A model generated the notes under the pieces. The model was not told the DNA's origin. It searched no databases and saw only the letters and a program-made list of their open reading frames with translations. The position numbers were made by a program, and so were the translations under genes. Positions 6,757 to 15,118 of a DNA stretch of 22,999 nt are shown piece after piece. The number at the start of each line of letters is the position of its first letter. Within the stretch, counting starts at the first letter, position 1. Source of the stretch: Clostridiales bacterium UBA6468. Its GTDB lineage: Bacteria > Bacillota > Clostridia > Oscillospirales > Oscillospiraceae. The DNA is taken from the NCBI GenBank assembly GCA_002436765.1, contig DJNI01000003.1:1-22999 (forward strand), given 5' to 3'.

Positions 6757-7950
6757 ATGACTCATTTTCTGCTCCGTCTTTTCGTTAAAAATGCCGACCA
6801 GACCGGCGACCCCAAGGTGCGCGCCGCCGTTGGCACTCTGTCCGGGATCGTGGGCATTCTCTGCAATTTCTTCCTTTTCCTGGGAAAAGTCATCATCGGT
6901 ACCCTCTCCGGCTCCGTTTCCATCACCGCCGACGCCATGAACAACCTGTCCGACGCAGCCAGCTCCATCGTGACCCTGGTGGGCTTCAAGCTGGCAGAGC
7001 AGCCCGCCGACGCGGAACACCCCTACGGCCACGCCCGGTTTGAGTACCTGTCCGGTCTGGTGGTGTCCGCCATGATCGTCATTATCGGCTTCGAGCTGGC
7101 AAAGACCTCCGTGGAAAAAATTCTTTCCCCGGTTCCCGTGGCGTTTTCCGCCCCGTTGGCGGCGGTGCTGGTGCTGTCCATCGCCGTCAAGCTGTGGCTG
7201 TGCCTGTTCAACCGGGCGCTGGGCAGGAAAATCAACTCCACCACCCTGCTTGCCACCTCCGAGGACAGCCGCAACGACATCATCACCACCGGCGCCGTCC
7301 TGCTGGCCGCCGTGATCGAAGCCGTTTCCGGACTATCCATTGACGGATTTGTTGGTCTGGCCGTGTCGCTGTTCATTCTCTACAGCGGCGCCAAGCTGGC
7401 GAAGGAGACCATCAGTCCCCTGCTGGGCGAGGCCGCTTCCCCCGAGCTTCAATCGCGTATCGTGGATTACATCCGCGCCCAGCCCAAGGTTTTGGGGTAC
7501 CACGACCTGATGGTTCACGACTACGGTCCCGGCCAGCGCTTTGCGACCATTCATGTGGAAATGGACAGCAAGGAAGACCCCATGCGCTGTCATGAGCTGA
7601 TCGACGACATGGAGCGGGAGTGCCTGAAAAGCCATAACATTCATCTGGTCATCCACTACGACCCCGTGGTGACGGACGACCCGGAGCTGACCCGGCTTCA
7701 CATTCTCGTGGACAGCTTACTTGGCGAAATGGATCCCCGGCTGAAAACCCACGATTTCCGCATGATTCCCGGCGGCGGACATACCAACCTTATTTTTGAC
7801 ATTGCCTTCCCCCAGGATACAAAATTTACGAAGCAGGAAATTCAGGATAAGCTTGAGGAAGCGCTGCGCTCCCAAGAAGGAAAGGTCTACCATACGGTCA
7901 TTACCTTTGATCCCCTTGCCTTCAATCAGGAATCCAGCGAGCACCAATAA
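6757..7950 (+). CDS. Cation diffusion facilitator (CDF) family metal exporter
   Basis: Inner-membrane proton antiporter exporting a divalent metal. The 397 residues contain an N-terminal membrane domain with about six helices (roughly 25-245) and a soluble C-terminal domain (from about 250) that is longer than in minimal CDFs. The transport-site motifs are Asn62-x3-Asp66 in helix 2 (DAMNNLSDAASS) and Asp170-x3-Asp174 in helix 5 (SEDSRNDIITTG). Zinc CDFs usually have His in helix 2; the Asn/Asp pattern resembles manganese exporters of the MntE type, so Mn(II) is the favoured but unproven ion. HPYGHARFEYL, typical of the family, follows helix 2. ATG 6757 is chosen over an upstream in-frame ATG at 6694 because AGGAGG ends 7 bases before it and the upstream stretch is the promoter region. 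Confidence 0.92.
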   Translation: MTHFLLRLFVKNADQTGDPKVRAAVGTLSGIVGILCNFFLFLGKVIIGTLSGSVSITADAMNNLSDAASSIVTLVGFKLAEQPADAEHPYGHARFEYLSGLVVSAMIVIIGFELAKTSVEKILSPVPVAFSAPLAAVLVLSIAVKLWLCLFNRALGRKINSTTLLATSEDSRNDIITTGAVLLAAVIEAVSGLSIDGFVGLAVSLFILYSGAKLAKETISPLLGEAASPELQSRIVDYIRAQPKVLGYHDLMVHDYGPGQRFATIHVEMDSKEDPMRCHELIDDMERECLKSHNIHLVIHYDPVVTDDPELTRLHILVDSLLGEMDPRLKTHDFRMIPGGGHTNLIFDIAFPQDTKFTKQEIQDKLEEALRSQEGKVYHTVITFDPLAFNQESSEHQ

Positions 7951-7983
7951 CCGTTGATTTTCCGGCATATTTCAAATTTTCCC

Positions 7984-8011
7984 TTGCACTTTTTCAAAAA
8001 GCCGTTATAAT
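7984..8011 (+). promoter_or_regulatory. Sigma-A promoter for the MATE gene
   Basis: -35 TTGCAC at 7984-7989, 16-base spacer, consensus -10 TATAAT at 8006-8011. The start codon lies 29 bases downstream. Confidence 0.8.
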
Positions 8012-8040
8012 ATCTCTGCTAACAGAAAGAAGGTGCCTTT

Positions 8041-9399
8041 TTGAACAGGAAAAACAGGAACATGCTGGTAGGGCCGCTGTTTCCGAATATCGTCCAGTTT
8101 ACCATTCCCATTGTTCTGACCAGCCTTTTGCAGCTGCTCTTTAATGCGGCAGACCTTGTGGTAGTAGGGCAGTTCTGCGGCAGCGTATCCGTCGCCGCAG
8201 TGGGCGCCACCGGCGCCATCACCAATCTGATGATCAACTTTTTTATCGGTCTGTCCGTTGGCGTAGGCGTGGCGGTCGCCCACGGTCTCGGAGGGCACGA
8301 GGACGATGTCGTATCCCGCACTGTGCATACCGCGCTTCCTACCGCTCTGGTAAGCGGCGCTTTTCTGACCGTGGTCGGCGTTTCCTGCTCTGAGACCTTC
8401 CTGACCATGATGGGCACCCCGGAGAGCGTGCTGTCCCTGTCTGCGGTTTACATGCGGATCATTTTTTGCGGCATTACCTTCAACATGGTGTATAATTTCT
8501 GCGCCGCCATTCTCCGCGCCGCCGGAGACACCAGAAGCCCGCTGATTTTTCTCCTGTTCGCCGGCACGCTGAATGTGATTTTGAACGTGATCTTCGTCAC
8601 CCGGTTTCACATGAACGTGGCGGGCGTGGCGCTGGCCACCATCATCACCCAGGGGCTTTCCTCCGTGCTGGTGGTCATCGCCCTGATGCGCAGAACCGAT
8701 GCCTGCAAGCTGTATCTGCGTAAAATCCGCTTTCACAAGCTCCAGCTGGAGAAAATTCTCCGCATTGGCCTGCCTGCGGGCATCCAAGGCTCCCTGTTCT
8801 CCGTCTCCAACGTCCTTATCCAATCCTCCGTCAACTCCTTCGGCGACGTGCTGATGTCCGGCAATGCCGCGTCCGGCAATCTGGAGGGCTTCGTCTACGT
8901 CTGTCTCAATGCGTTCCATCAGTCCGCAGTCAATTTTGTGGGGCAGAACGCCGGCGCGCGGCAGTACCGCCGGGTGCGGCAGACCCTGTGGATCTGTCTG
9001 GGGTGCGTTACGGTGGTGGGACTGGTGCTCGGATCGCTGGCCTGTTCCTTCGGCCCTACGCTTCTTTCCATTTACATCACCGACTCCGCCGAAGCAATCT
9101 CCTACGGCATGATCCGGCTGTCCTATATCTGCCTGCCTTATTTCATCTGTGGCCTGATGGAAGTCACGACCGGCGCGCTGCGGGGTCTTGGCGTGTCCTT
9201 CATCCCCATGCTGACCTCCATCCTCGGTATATGCGGATTTCGTATTCTCTGGATTTATACCATCTTCCGGATTCCCGAGTTTCACACGCCCCAGTGCCTG
9301 TATTTTTCCTATACCGTCTCCTGGATCATCACCTTCATCGCCCAGCTGATCGCCTTCTTCATCGTGTATCGAAGGCAGGCCGAAGCGGCGGCAAAATAA
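8041..9399 (+). CDS. MATE family multidrug/metabolite exporter
   Basis: Twelve-helix membrane protein of the MATE family (452 residues, usual length), which exports organic cations or drugs in exchange for H+ or Na+. Family signatures are visible: the N-terminal block GPLFPNIVQFTIPIVLTSL, NAADLVVVGQFCG in helix 2, the repeated half with FSVSNVLIQSSVNSFG, and ALRGLGVSFIPM. The start is a TTG at 8041 with GAAGGTG about 6 bases before it; ATG 8062 (MLVGPLFPN) is an alternative with a poorly placed ribosome binding site. It is a single-gene unit with its own promoter and terminator. The substrate cannot be inferred, and the neighbouring CDF exporter is a separate transcription unit. Confidence 0.93.
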   Translation: MNRKNRNMLVGPLFPNIVQFTIPIVLTSLLQLLFNAADLVVVGQFCGSVSVAAVGATGAITNLMINFFIGLSVGVGVAVAHGLGGHEDDVVSRTVHTALPTALVSGAFLTVVGVSCSETFLTMMGTPESVLSLSAVYMRIIFCGITFNMVYNFCAAILRAAGDTRSPLIFLLFAGTLNVILNVIFVTRFHMNVAGVALATIITQGLSSVLVVIALMRRTDACKLYLRKIRFHKLQLEKILRIGLPAGIQGSLFSVSNVLIQSSVNSFGDVLMSGNAASGNLEGFVYVCLNAFHQSAVNFVGQNAGARQYRRVRQTLWICLGCVTVVGLVLGSLACSFGPTLLSIYITDSAEAISYGMIRLSYICLPYFICGLMEVTTGALRGLGVSFIPMLTSILGICGFRILWIYTIFRIPEFHTPQCLYFSYTVSWIITFIAQLIAFFIVYRRQAEAAAK

Positions 9400-9402
9400 C
9401 AT

Positions 9403-9442
9403 ATCGGCTTCCCGGCTTCGGCAGGGAAGCCGATTATTTTTT
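9403..9442 (+). terminator. Rho-independent terminator after the MATE gene
   Basis: Perfect 11-bp stem (9403-9413 with 9424-9434), 10-base loop, followed by TATTTTTTC. Confidence 0.85.
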
Positions 9443-9452
9443 CAAAAAGGGG

Positions 9453-9507
9453 TTGACATTTTCTTACCGCTGTGTTATTGTACTAATGCACTAATACAGT
9501 AGTACAA
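9453..9507 (+). promoter_or_regulatory. Promoter and probable autoregulatory operator of the GntR-ABC operon
   Basis: -35 TTGACA (9453-9458), 17-base spacer, -10 TATTGT (9476-9481) with extended TGT. Overlapping and following the -10 is an inverted repeat TTGTACTA (9478-9485) and TAGTACAA (9500-9507) with a 14-base spacer, a good candidate binding site for the YtrA-type repressor encoded next. The repressor assignment is inference from position and symmetry. Confidence 0.75.
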
Positions 9508-9521
9508 ATTAGGAGGTGTCT

Positions 9522-9893
9522 ATGAACTGGAAATTTGCCGGGGACCGTCCGGTATATCAGCAGATCATGGCAGCGATCCGGGGTGCGATCCTGAAGGGCG
9601 AGCTGCCTCCGGGAGGAAAAGTCCCCTCCGTCCGGGACTTGGCCGCTCAGGCGCAGGTAAACCCAAATACCATGCAGCGCGCCCTGACGGAGCTGGAGCG
9701 GGAGGGGCTTCTGGTCAGCGGCGGCACCAGCGGCCGCAGCGTCACCCGGGACGAAGCTGTTCTCGTCGCCATGCGGGAGCAGACGCTGGAGGAACTCGCC
9801 CGGGAATGTGCCGAAAAATTTATGACCTTCGGCGTAACGCCGACCCAGGCGGCGCAGCTTTTACTGGGTCTGGAAACGAACAAGGAGGAATAA
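9522..9893 (+). CDS. GntR family transcriptional regulator, YtrA subfamily
   Basis: Short (123-residue) repressor with an N-terminal winged helix-turn-helix (about residues 8-72; VYQQIMAAIRGAILKGELPPG and KVPSVRDLAAQAQVNPNT are the family signature) and only a roughly 45-residue C-terminal helical tail, the architecture of YtrA rather than the ligand-binding FadR/HutC types. YtrA-type regulators repress the ABC transporter operon they head and are induced by cell-envelope antibiotics in Bacillus. ATG 9522 has AGGAGG 5 bases upstream; an in-frame GTG at 9516 overlaps that site and is rejected. The ABC ATPase start follows the stop by one base, so the genes are co-transcribed. Confidence 0.93.
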   Translation: MNWKFAGDRPVYQQIMAAIRGAILKGELPPGGKVPSVRDLAAQAQVNPNTMQRALTELEREGLLVSGGTSGRSVTRDEAVLVAMREQTLEELARECAEKFMTFGVTPTQAAQLLLGLETNKEE

Positions 9894-9894
9894 C

Positions 9895-10609
9895 ATGGAA
9901 CAAACTGTTCTGACCGCCAGCGGTCTTACCATGCGCTACCACAACACGCTGGCTCTGGATAACCTGGACATGACTCTGCCCCAGGGAAAGATCGTCGGTC
10001 TTCTCGGCCCCAACGGCAGCGGAAAGACCACCTTTATCAAGCTGGCCGCAGGTCTGCTGACCCCCACGGCGGGTGAGATCACCGTTTGCGGTGAAAAAAA
10101 TCGGAACGACCACCAAGGCCATGGTCTCCTATCTGCCCGACCGCCCCTATTTCAGCCGTCAGGTTCGGGTGGAGCAGCAGCTGGATTTCTTCCAGGATTT
10201 CTACGCGGACTTTGACCGGGCGCGGGCGGAGGAAATGCTCTCCGCGCTGAATATCTCCCTGAGCGCCAAGTTTAAGGCATTGTCCAAGGGCAATCAGGAG
10301 AAGGTTCAGCTGGTTCTGGTGATGTCCCGCCGGGCGAAGCTGTATCTGCTGGACGAACCCATCGGCGGCGTCGATCCCGCTGCCCGGGATTACATTCTCA
10401 ACACCATCATCACAAATTATGACCCCAGCGCCACGGTGCTGATCTCCACCCACCTGATCGCCGACGTGGAGCGGGTACTGGACGAGTACCTGTTCCTGTA
10501 TCAGGGCCGCATTTTACAGGGCGGAAACGTGGACACCGTGCGGGAGGAGACCGGCAAGTCGCTGGATGAACTGTTCCGGGAGGTATTCAAATGTTTGCCA
10601 AATTGCTGA
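9895..10609 (+). pseudogene. ABC transporter ATP-binding protein, split by a one-base frameshift
   Basis: The sequence encodes a complete ATPase only if the frame changes. The first part (9895 onward) gives Walker A GPNGSGKTT and runs through TPTAGEITVCGEK. After an A7 tract at 10094-10100 the family-like sequence continues one frame on (IGTTTKAMVSYLPDRPYF...) with signature LSKGNQEKVQL, Walker B LYLLDEPIGGVDP and H-loop ISTHLIADVE, ending at 10609. In the original frame translation stops at 10215. Six As instead of seven would restore a protein of about 237 residues. Both halves are otherwise intact, so the change is recent, a sequencing or assembly error, or a slippage/phase switch. As read, the YtrA-type exporter lacks a functional ATPase. 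It overlaps the permease start by 19 bases. Confidence 0.88.
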
Positions 10610-11379
10610 AAATGGAATTCCGTTCCACTTGGAACGTGCTGGGCATTCTGTGCCTGAGTCTGGTAGGTGCGGGACTGCTGGGCGGCCTTGCCATCCGGTA
10701 TCTGGAGGGCGCCAGCGCTCCAAAGCAATGGCTGGAAATCCTGTGTATGCTGGCCGTCGTCGCGGCGGTTCTGTTCTTCGTTGTCTGCGGCGCAGGGGCG
10801 CTGATCGTGCAGATCGTCCGCTTTTACCGCAGCCGCTTCACCGACGAAGGCTATCTGACCTTCACCCTGCCCGTCACCACCCATCAGGTTCTGCTGTCCA
10901 GCTTCGTCACCAGCGCCGTCAGCCTGATCGCCGTGGCCGCCGTCGGCGCTGTCGGTCTGATTCTGATGGGACTGTGCGCCGTGCCGGATTTTGAAATTCT
11001 CCGGAAGGGCATAGATATTTTCTGGCAGGAGTTTCCCGAGCTCTGGGCGCGGTTCACCCAGACGGATATGCTTCAGGCCTTTGTCCTTCTCCTTGTGAAT
11101 GTGATCGCCGCTTTTTCCAGCGAACTGATCCTCATCATGCTAGCCGTGACCATCGGTTCCCTCGTAGCCAAAAAGCATAAAATTCTCGCCGCCGTCGGCT
11201 TCTACTACATTCTGCACCTCGTTGGCCTTACCTTTACCGGCGTCAGCATGGTAAAGCTGGTGGAAAGCGCCAACAGCCTGCGCCTGCCGGGTCTTCTGGC
11301 GCTCGTCAATCTCATCATCGCAGTCGCCGCATATTTCCTCATGTACTTCCTCGTGGACAAAAAGCTGAATCTGAATTGA
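10591..11379 (+). CDS. ABC transporter permease of the GntR-regulated exporter
   Basis: Integral membrane protein (262 residues) with about six hydrophobic helices (around 15-38, 50-75, 95-130, 160-192, 198-218 and 232-256 by inspection), interrupted by a soluble stretch around residues 130-155. The start overlaps the end of the ATPase reading frame by 19 bases and has GGGAGG upstream, so translation is coupled to the second half of the split ATPase gene. The order regulator-ATPase-permease matches ytr/bcr-type exporters acting at the cell envelope. The charged MEFRSTWNVLG N terminus is typical of ABC-2 type permeases. Substrate unknown. If the ATPase frameshift is real this subunit would have no cognate motor. 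Confidence 0.82.
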   Translation: MFAKLLKMEFRSTWNVLGILCLSLVGAGLLGGLAIRYLEGASAPKQWLEILCMLAVVAAVLFFVVCGAGALIVQIVRFYRSRFTDEGYLTFTLPVTTHQVLLSSFVTSAVSLIAVAAVGAVGLILMGLCAVPDFEILRKGIDIFWQEFPELWARFTQTDMLQAFVLLLVNVIAAFSSELILIMLAVTIGSLVAKKHKILAAVGFYYILHLVGLTFTGVSMVKLVESANSLRLPGLLALVNLIIAVAAYFLMYFLVDKKLNLN

Positions 11380-11388
11380 CCGTTTCCC

Positions 11389-11432
11389 CCACATCCGAGC
11401 CTGTTTCAGGCTCGGATGTGGCATATTTTATC
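11389..11432 (+). terminator. Terminator after the ABC exporter operon
   Basis: Perfect 15-bp stem (11389-11403 with 11407-11421), loop TTT, followed by the moderately T-rich CATATTTTATC. Confidence 0.8.
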
Positions 11433-11542
11433 ACTCATATTTGTTCATGATCAATAAAAAAATGATTCTCCCGATTGACTGTCTATGACAATTTGTCCAC
11501 CGATCTTCAAAATTTCCTCATATTTTCTGGCATTATTTCATA

Positions 11543-11571
11543 TTGTATTCTGAAAGGATCAATGGTACTAT
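11543..11571 (+). promoter_or_regulatory. Promoter of the phosphoglycerate mutase-serC-serA unit
   Basis: -35 TTGTAT (11543-11548), 17-base spacer, -10 TACTAT (11566-11571) with extended TGG. The leader to ATG 11626 would be about 48 bases, too short for a known riboswitch. The rest of the AT-rich gap (11433-11542) shows no gene or clear hairpin. Confidence 0.65.
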
Positions 11572-11625
11572 AGGAATAATATACATTTGTCTTCATAATG
11601 CGGACGATGTTGAAGGAGAGAGGTT

Positions 11626-12825
11626 ATGAAATACATTGTGATTCTGGGGGACGGCATGGCCGACGAACCCATCGACGCCCTGGGCGGGAAAACGCCCCTT
11701 GCCTGCGCGGAAACGCCCGTAATGGACGCCCTGGCGTCAAAAGGCGAAATGGGCATGGTGCACAACGTCCCCGCCGGGATGGCTCCCGGCAGCGACGTGG
11801 CCAATCTGTCCGTTCTGGGCTACGATCCCGCCGTCTGTTACTCCGGACGATCTCCCCTGGAAGCACTGAGCGTGGGCGTCGCCATGGAGCCGACGGACAT
11901 CGTTCTGCGCTGCAACATCGTGACCCTGACCGAGGAAGAGCCCTACGCCGAAAAGACCATCCTCGACCACAGCTCCGGCGAAATCTCCACCGCCGACGCG
12001 GACATTTTGATGGACGCCATTCGGGAAAAATTCAACGGCGACGAATTTCAGTATTACACCGGCACCAGCTACCGCCACATCACTATCTGGAAAAATGGCA
12101 CCATGCCCCAGCTGGAGCCGCCCCACGACCACCTGACCCACGTCATCGGCCCCTACCTGCCCAAAGAACCCAAGCTGCGCTCCATGATGGAAAAGAGCTT
12201 CGACATTCTGAATACCCACCCCCTGAATCTGGAGCGGGCGGCCAAGGGCAAGAACAAGGCAAATTCCCTCTGGTTCTGGGGCGCGGGAACGAAGCCCTCC
12301 CTGCAAAGCTTCACGGAGAAAACCGGCCTGAAGGGCGCGATGGTGTCCGCCGTAGACCTGCTCAAGGGCATTGCCGTGGGCGCGGGGATGAAGGTCTGTC
12401 AGGTTCCGGGGGCGACCGGCTCCATCGACACGAATTTTGAGGGCAAGGCGCAGGCCGCCATTGACGCCCTGACTTTGGACGGCTGCGATTTCGTCTACGT
12501 CCACGTGGAAGCCCCGGACGAGATGGGGCATCAGGGACTGCTGAAAGAGAAAATTCAGTCCATCGAATATCTTGACCGCCGTCTCATTGCCCCGGTGAAG
12601 AAGGCCATGGAGGACGCGGGGGAGGATTTCCGGATGCTGGTGCTTCCCGACCACCCCACCCCCATCCGTCTGCGCACCCATACCGGCGACCCGGTGCCCT
12701 ACATCCTGTACGACAGCACCCGCCAGCGCAAGTCCATCCAAAAATACACCGAGGCTGAAGCCGAAGCCACCGGCAATTATGAGCCGAACGGCTACAGGCT
12801 CATCGAACGGCTGCTAGAGGTTTGA
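11626..12825 (+). CDS. apgM: Cofactor-independent phosphoglycerate mutase, archaeal-type (ApgM family)
   Basis: Alkaline-phosphatase-fold enzyme of 399 residues, predicted to interconvert 3- and 2-phosphoglycerate without 2,3-bisphosphoglycerate. The family pattern is clear: metal-binding ILGDGMADEPI at the N terminus, the phospho-acceptor Ser in GSDVANLSVLGYDP, and metal ligands in HVEAPDEMGHQG and LVLPDHPTPIRLRTHTGDPVP. Some members of this same family act as a homoserine kinase, so the assignment to mutase is not exclusive. Here the gene is 22 bases upstream of serC and serA, which draw on 3-phosphoglycerate; that favours a phosphoglycerate link, although amino-acid neighbours also occur with the kinase variant. 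ATG 11626 has AAGGAGAG upstream. Confidence 0.85.
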   Translation: MKYIVILGDGMADEPIDALGGKTPLACAETPVMDALASKGEMGMVHNVPAGMAPGSDVANLSVLGYDPAVCYSGRSPLEALSVGVAMEPTDIVLRCNIVTLTEEEPYAEKTILDHSSGEISTADADILMDAIREKFNGDEFQYYTGTSYRHITIWKNGTMPQLEPPHDHLTHVIGPYLPKEPKLRSMMEKSFDILNTHPLNLERAAKGKNKANSLWFWGAGTKPSLQSFTEKTGLKGAMVSAVDLLKGIAVGAGMKVCQVPGATGSIDTNFEGKAQAAIDALTLDGCDFVYVHVEAPDEMGHQGLLKEKIQSIEYLDRRLIAPVKKAMEDAGEDFRMLVLPDHPTPIRLRTHTGDPVPYILYDSTRQRKSIQKYTEAEAEATGNYEPNGYRLIERLLEV

Positions 12826-12847
12826 CAAATCATGGGAGGAAGAAACA

Positions 12848-13930
12848 ATGTCCAGAGTCTACAATTTTTCCGCAGGCCCCGCGGTTCTGCCGGAAAGCGT
12901 TTTGCAGGAAGCCGCCGCCGAAATGCTGGACTACCGGGGAACCGGCATGTCCGTCATGGAAATGAGTCACCGGTCCAAGACCTATCAGGCCATCATCGAT
13001 CAGGCGGAGGATGATCTTCGCACCCTCATGGGAATCCCCGACAACTACAAAGTCCTGTTCATGCAGGGCGGCGCAAGCCAGCAGTTCGCCATGGTGCCCA
13101 TGAACCTGATGAAGAATAAAGTCGCCGACTACATCGTCACCGGCCAGTGGGCGAAAAAGGCATGGCAGGAGGCCAAAATGTACGGCACCGCCAACGCGGT
13201 GGCCTCCTCCGCCGACAAGACCTTCTCCTATATCCCCGACTGCTCCGACCTGCCCATTGACGAGAACGCGGACTATGTCTACATCTGCGAAAACAACACC
13301 ATCTACGGCACCAAATTCTGGCAGCTGCCCGACACCAAGGGCAAGCCCCTGGTTTCCGACGTTTCCTCCTGCTTCCTGTCCGAGCCGGTGGACGTGACCA
13401 GATACGGAATGCTCTACGGCGGCGTGCAGAAGAACATCGGCCCCGCCGGTGTGGTCATCGCCGTCATCCGGGAAGACCTGATCACCGAGGACGTGCTGCC
13501 CGGCACCCCCACCATGCTTCGCTACAAGACCCACGCGGACAACGGCTCCATGTACAACACGCCTCCCGCCTACGGCATTTACATCTGCGGCAAGGTGTTT
13601 CAGTGGCTGTTGACCATGGGCGGTCTGGAAGCCATCCGGGAGCGCAACGTGGCAAAGGCCAAGGTTCTCTACGATTTTCTGGACGCCAGCCGGCTCTTTC
13701 ACGGCACCGTGGTGAAAAAAGACCGTTCCCTCATGAACGTCCCCTTTGTCACCGGAAATGCAGAGCTGGACGCAAAATTTGTCAAAGCGGCGGAAGCCGC
13801 GGGCTTCGTCAGCCTGAAAGGCCACCGCACCGTCGGCGGTATGCGCGCCAGCATCTACAACGCCATGCCCATGGAGGGCGTCGTCAGGCTGGTGCAGTTC
13901 ATGGAACGCTTCGAGAAGGAAAATCGCTGA
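12848..13930 (+). CDS. serC: Phosphoserine aminotransferase
   Basis: PLP enzyme that transaminates 3-phosphohydroxypyruvate with glutamate to O-phosphoserine, the second step of serine synthesis. The 360-residue length is standard. Family motifs: NFSAGPAVLPESVLQEA at the N terminus, GTGMSVMEMSHRSK, MQGGASQQFAMVPMNL, the PLP lysine Lys195 in YGGVQKNIGPAGV, and HRTVGGMRASIYNAMP near the C terminus. GGGAGGAAG lies just before ATG 12848. It is 22 bases after apgM and 13 bases before serA, with no internal terminator. The consecutive enzyme substrates in this gene order make an operon with apgM and serA very likely. The same enzyme can also serve pyridoxal phosphate synthesis in some bacteria. Confidence 0.97.
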   Translation: MSRVYNFSAGPAVLPESVLQEAAAEMLDYRGTGMSVMEMSHRSKTYQAIIDQAEDDLRTLMGIPDNYKVLFMQGGASQQFAMVPMNLMKNKVADYIVTGQWAKKAWQEAKMYGTANAVASSADKTFSYIPDCSDLPIDENADYVYICENNTIYGTKFWQLPDTKGKPLVSDVSSCFLSEPVDVTRYGMLYGGVQKNIGPAGVVIAVIREDLITEDVLPGTPTMLRYKTHADNGSMYNTPPAYGIYICGKVFQWLLTMGGLEAIRERNVAKAKVLYDFLDASRLFHGTVVKKDRSLMNVPFVTGNAELDAKFVKAAEAAGFVSLKGHRTVGGMRASIYNAMPMEGVVRLVQFMERFEKENR

Positions 13931-13943
13931 AAAGAGGAACATT

Positions 13944-15107
13944 ATGTATCACATTCATTGCCTGAACAAGATCTCCCCCAAAGGAACCGCCCTTCTGACA
14001 GATAACTACGCCATCACGGACGACCGGAACCGGGCCGACGGCATTTTGGTGCGCTCCGCCGATATGCACGGTATGGCGCTGCCGGAAAGCCTTCTGGTCG
14101 TCGCCCGCGCCGGTGCCGGCGTCAACAACATTCCCCTGTCCGACTGCGCCGAAGCGGGGGTCGTGGTGTTCAATACCCCCGGCGCCAACGCCAATTCCGT
14201 GATGGAGCTGGCGCTGTGCGGTATGCTCCTGAGCAGCCGGGACGTGGTGGGCGGCATCAACTGGGTGCAGACCGTCAAGGACGACCCCGACATCGCCAAA
14301 CTGGTGGAAAAGGGCAAATCCAAATTCGCCGGTCATGAGATCCGCCACAAGAATCTGGGCGTCATCGGCCTGGGTGCAGTGGGCGGCCCTCTGGCCAACG
14401 CCGCCAGAAATTTAGGGATGACTGTCTACGGCTGCGACCCCTTCATCTCCATTGAAGCGGCGTGGCACCTGGACAGCCACATCGTCCGGGTCAACAGCCG
14501 GGACGAGATCTACTCCAAACGCGACATCATTTCCCTCCACACGCCCCTGCTGGACGACACGAAGGGCATGATCAACGCCGAGGCCATCGCCAAAATGAAG
14601 GACGGCGTTATCGTCCTGAACTTCGCCCGTGACCTGCTGGTGGACGACGACGCCATGGCGGCTGCCCTGGCCTCCGGCAAGGTCGCCCGGTACGTCACCG
14701 ACTTCCCCAACGAAAAGACCGCCAATATGCCCGGCTGCATCGCCATTCCCCATTTAGGCGCTTCCACCGAGGAATCCGAGGACAACTGTGCCAAGATGGC
14801 CGTGCAGGAGCTGATGGACTACTTGGAAAACGGCAACATTAAAAATTCCGTCAACTACCCCAACTGCGACATGGGCGTCTGCCGCGCCGAGGGGCGCATC
14901 ACCCTGCTGCACCGGAACATTCCCAATTCTCTGGGTCGGTTCACCGCCGCCATTGCCGGTGAGAACATCAACATCGACGGCCTGATGAACAAGAGCCGGG
15001 GCGAATACGCCTACACCATGCTGGATCTCGACCGCCACCCCTCTGCGGATGCGGTGGAGCACCTCAGGCAGATCGACGGGGTTCTGAAAGTCCGGGTCAT
15101 TAAGTAA
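13944..15107 (+). CDS. serA: D-3-phosphoglycerate dehydrogenase with C-terminal ACT domain
   Basis: NAD-dependent dehydrogenase for the first step of serine synthesis. Of 387 residues, about 1-100 and 290-310 form the substrate-binding domain, 100-290 the Rossmann domain (GLGAVG at 142-147), and about 317-387 an ACT regulatory domain (RITLLHRNIPNSLGRFTAAI...LKVRVIK), usually the site of L-serine feedback inhibition. Catalytic residues: Arg229 in LNFARDLLVD and His270 in IPHLGASTEESEDN; the acidic partner is probably Glu257. It lacks the intervening domain of the long type, so it is the short ACT-bearing form common in Clostridia. ATG 13944 follows a GAGGAA site 13 bases after serC. The phosphatase gene serB is not nearby. 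Confidence 0.95.
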   Translation: MYHIHCLNKISPKGTALLTDNYAITDDRNRADGILVRSADMHGMALPESLLVVARAGAGVNNIPLSDCAEAGVVVFNTPGANANSVMELALCGMLLSSRDVVGGINWVQTVKDDPDIAKLVEKGKSKFAGHEIRHKNLGVIGLGAVGGPLANAARNLGMTVYGCDPFISIEAAWHLDSHIVRVNSRDEIYSKRDIISLHTPLLDDTKGMINAEAIAKMKDGVIVLNFARDLLVDDDAMAAALASGKVARYVTDFPNEKTANMPGCIAIPHLGASTEESEDNCAKMAVQELMDYLENGNIKNSVNYPNCDMGVCRAEGRITLLHRNIPNSLGRFTAAIAGENINIDGLMNKSRGEYAYTMLDLDRHPSADAVEHLRQIDGVLKVRVIK

Positions 15108-15118
15108 ACAGAAGCGTT

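Noticed and set aside
8005..9402. 465-codon minus-strand ORF opposite the MATE gene
   Set aside because: Low-complexity, Gly/His/Asp/Gln-rich translation without recognisable domains, exactly antisense to a clear membrane transporter gene.
11433..11625. Riboswitch or T-box leader before the serine operon
   Set aside because: The predicted transcription start leaves only about 48 bases of leader and I see no T-box sequence or antiterminator pair.
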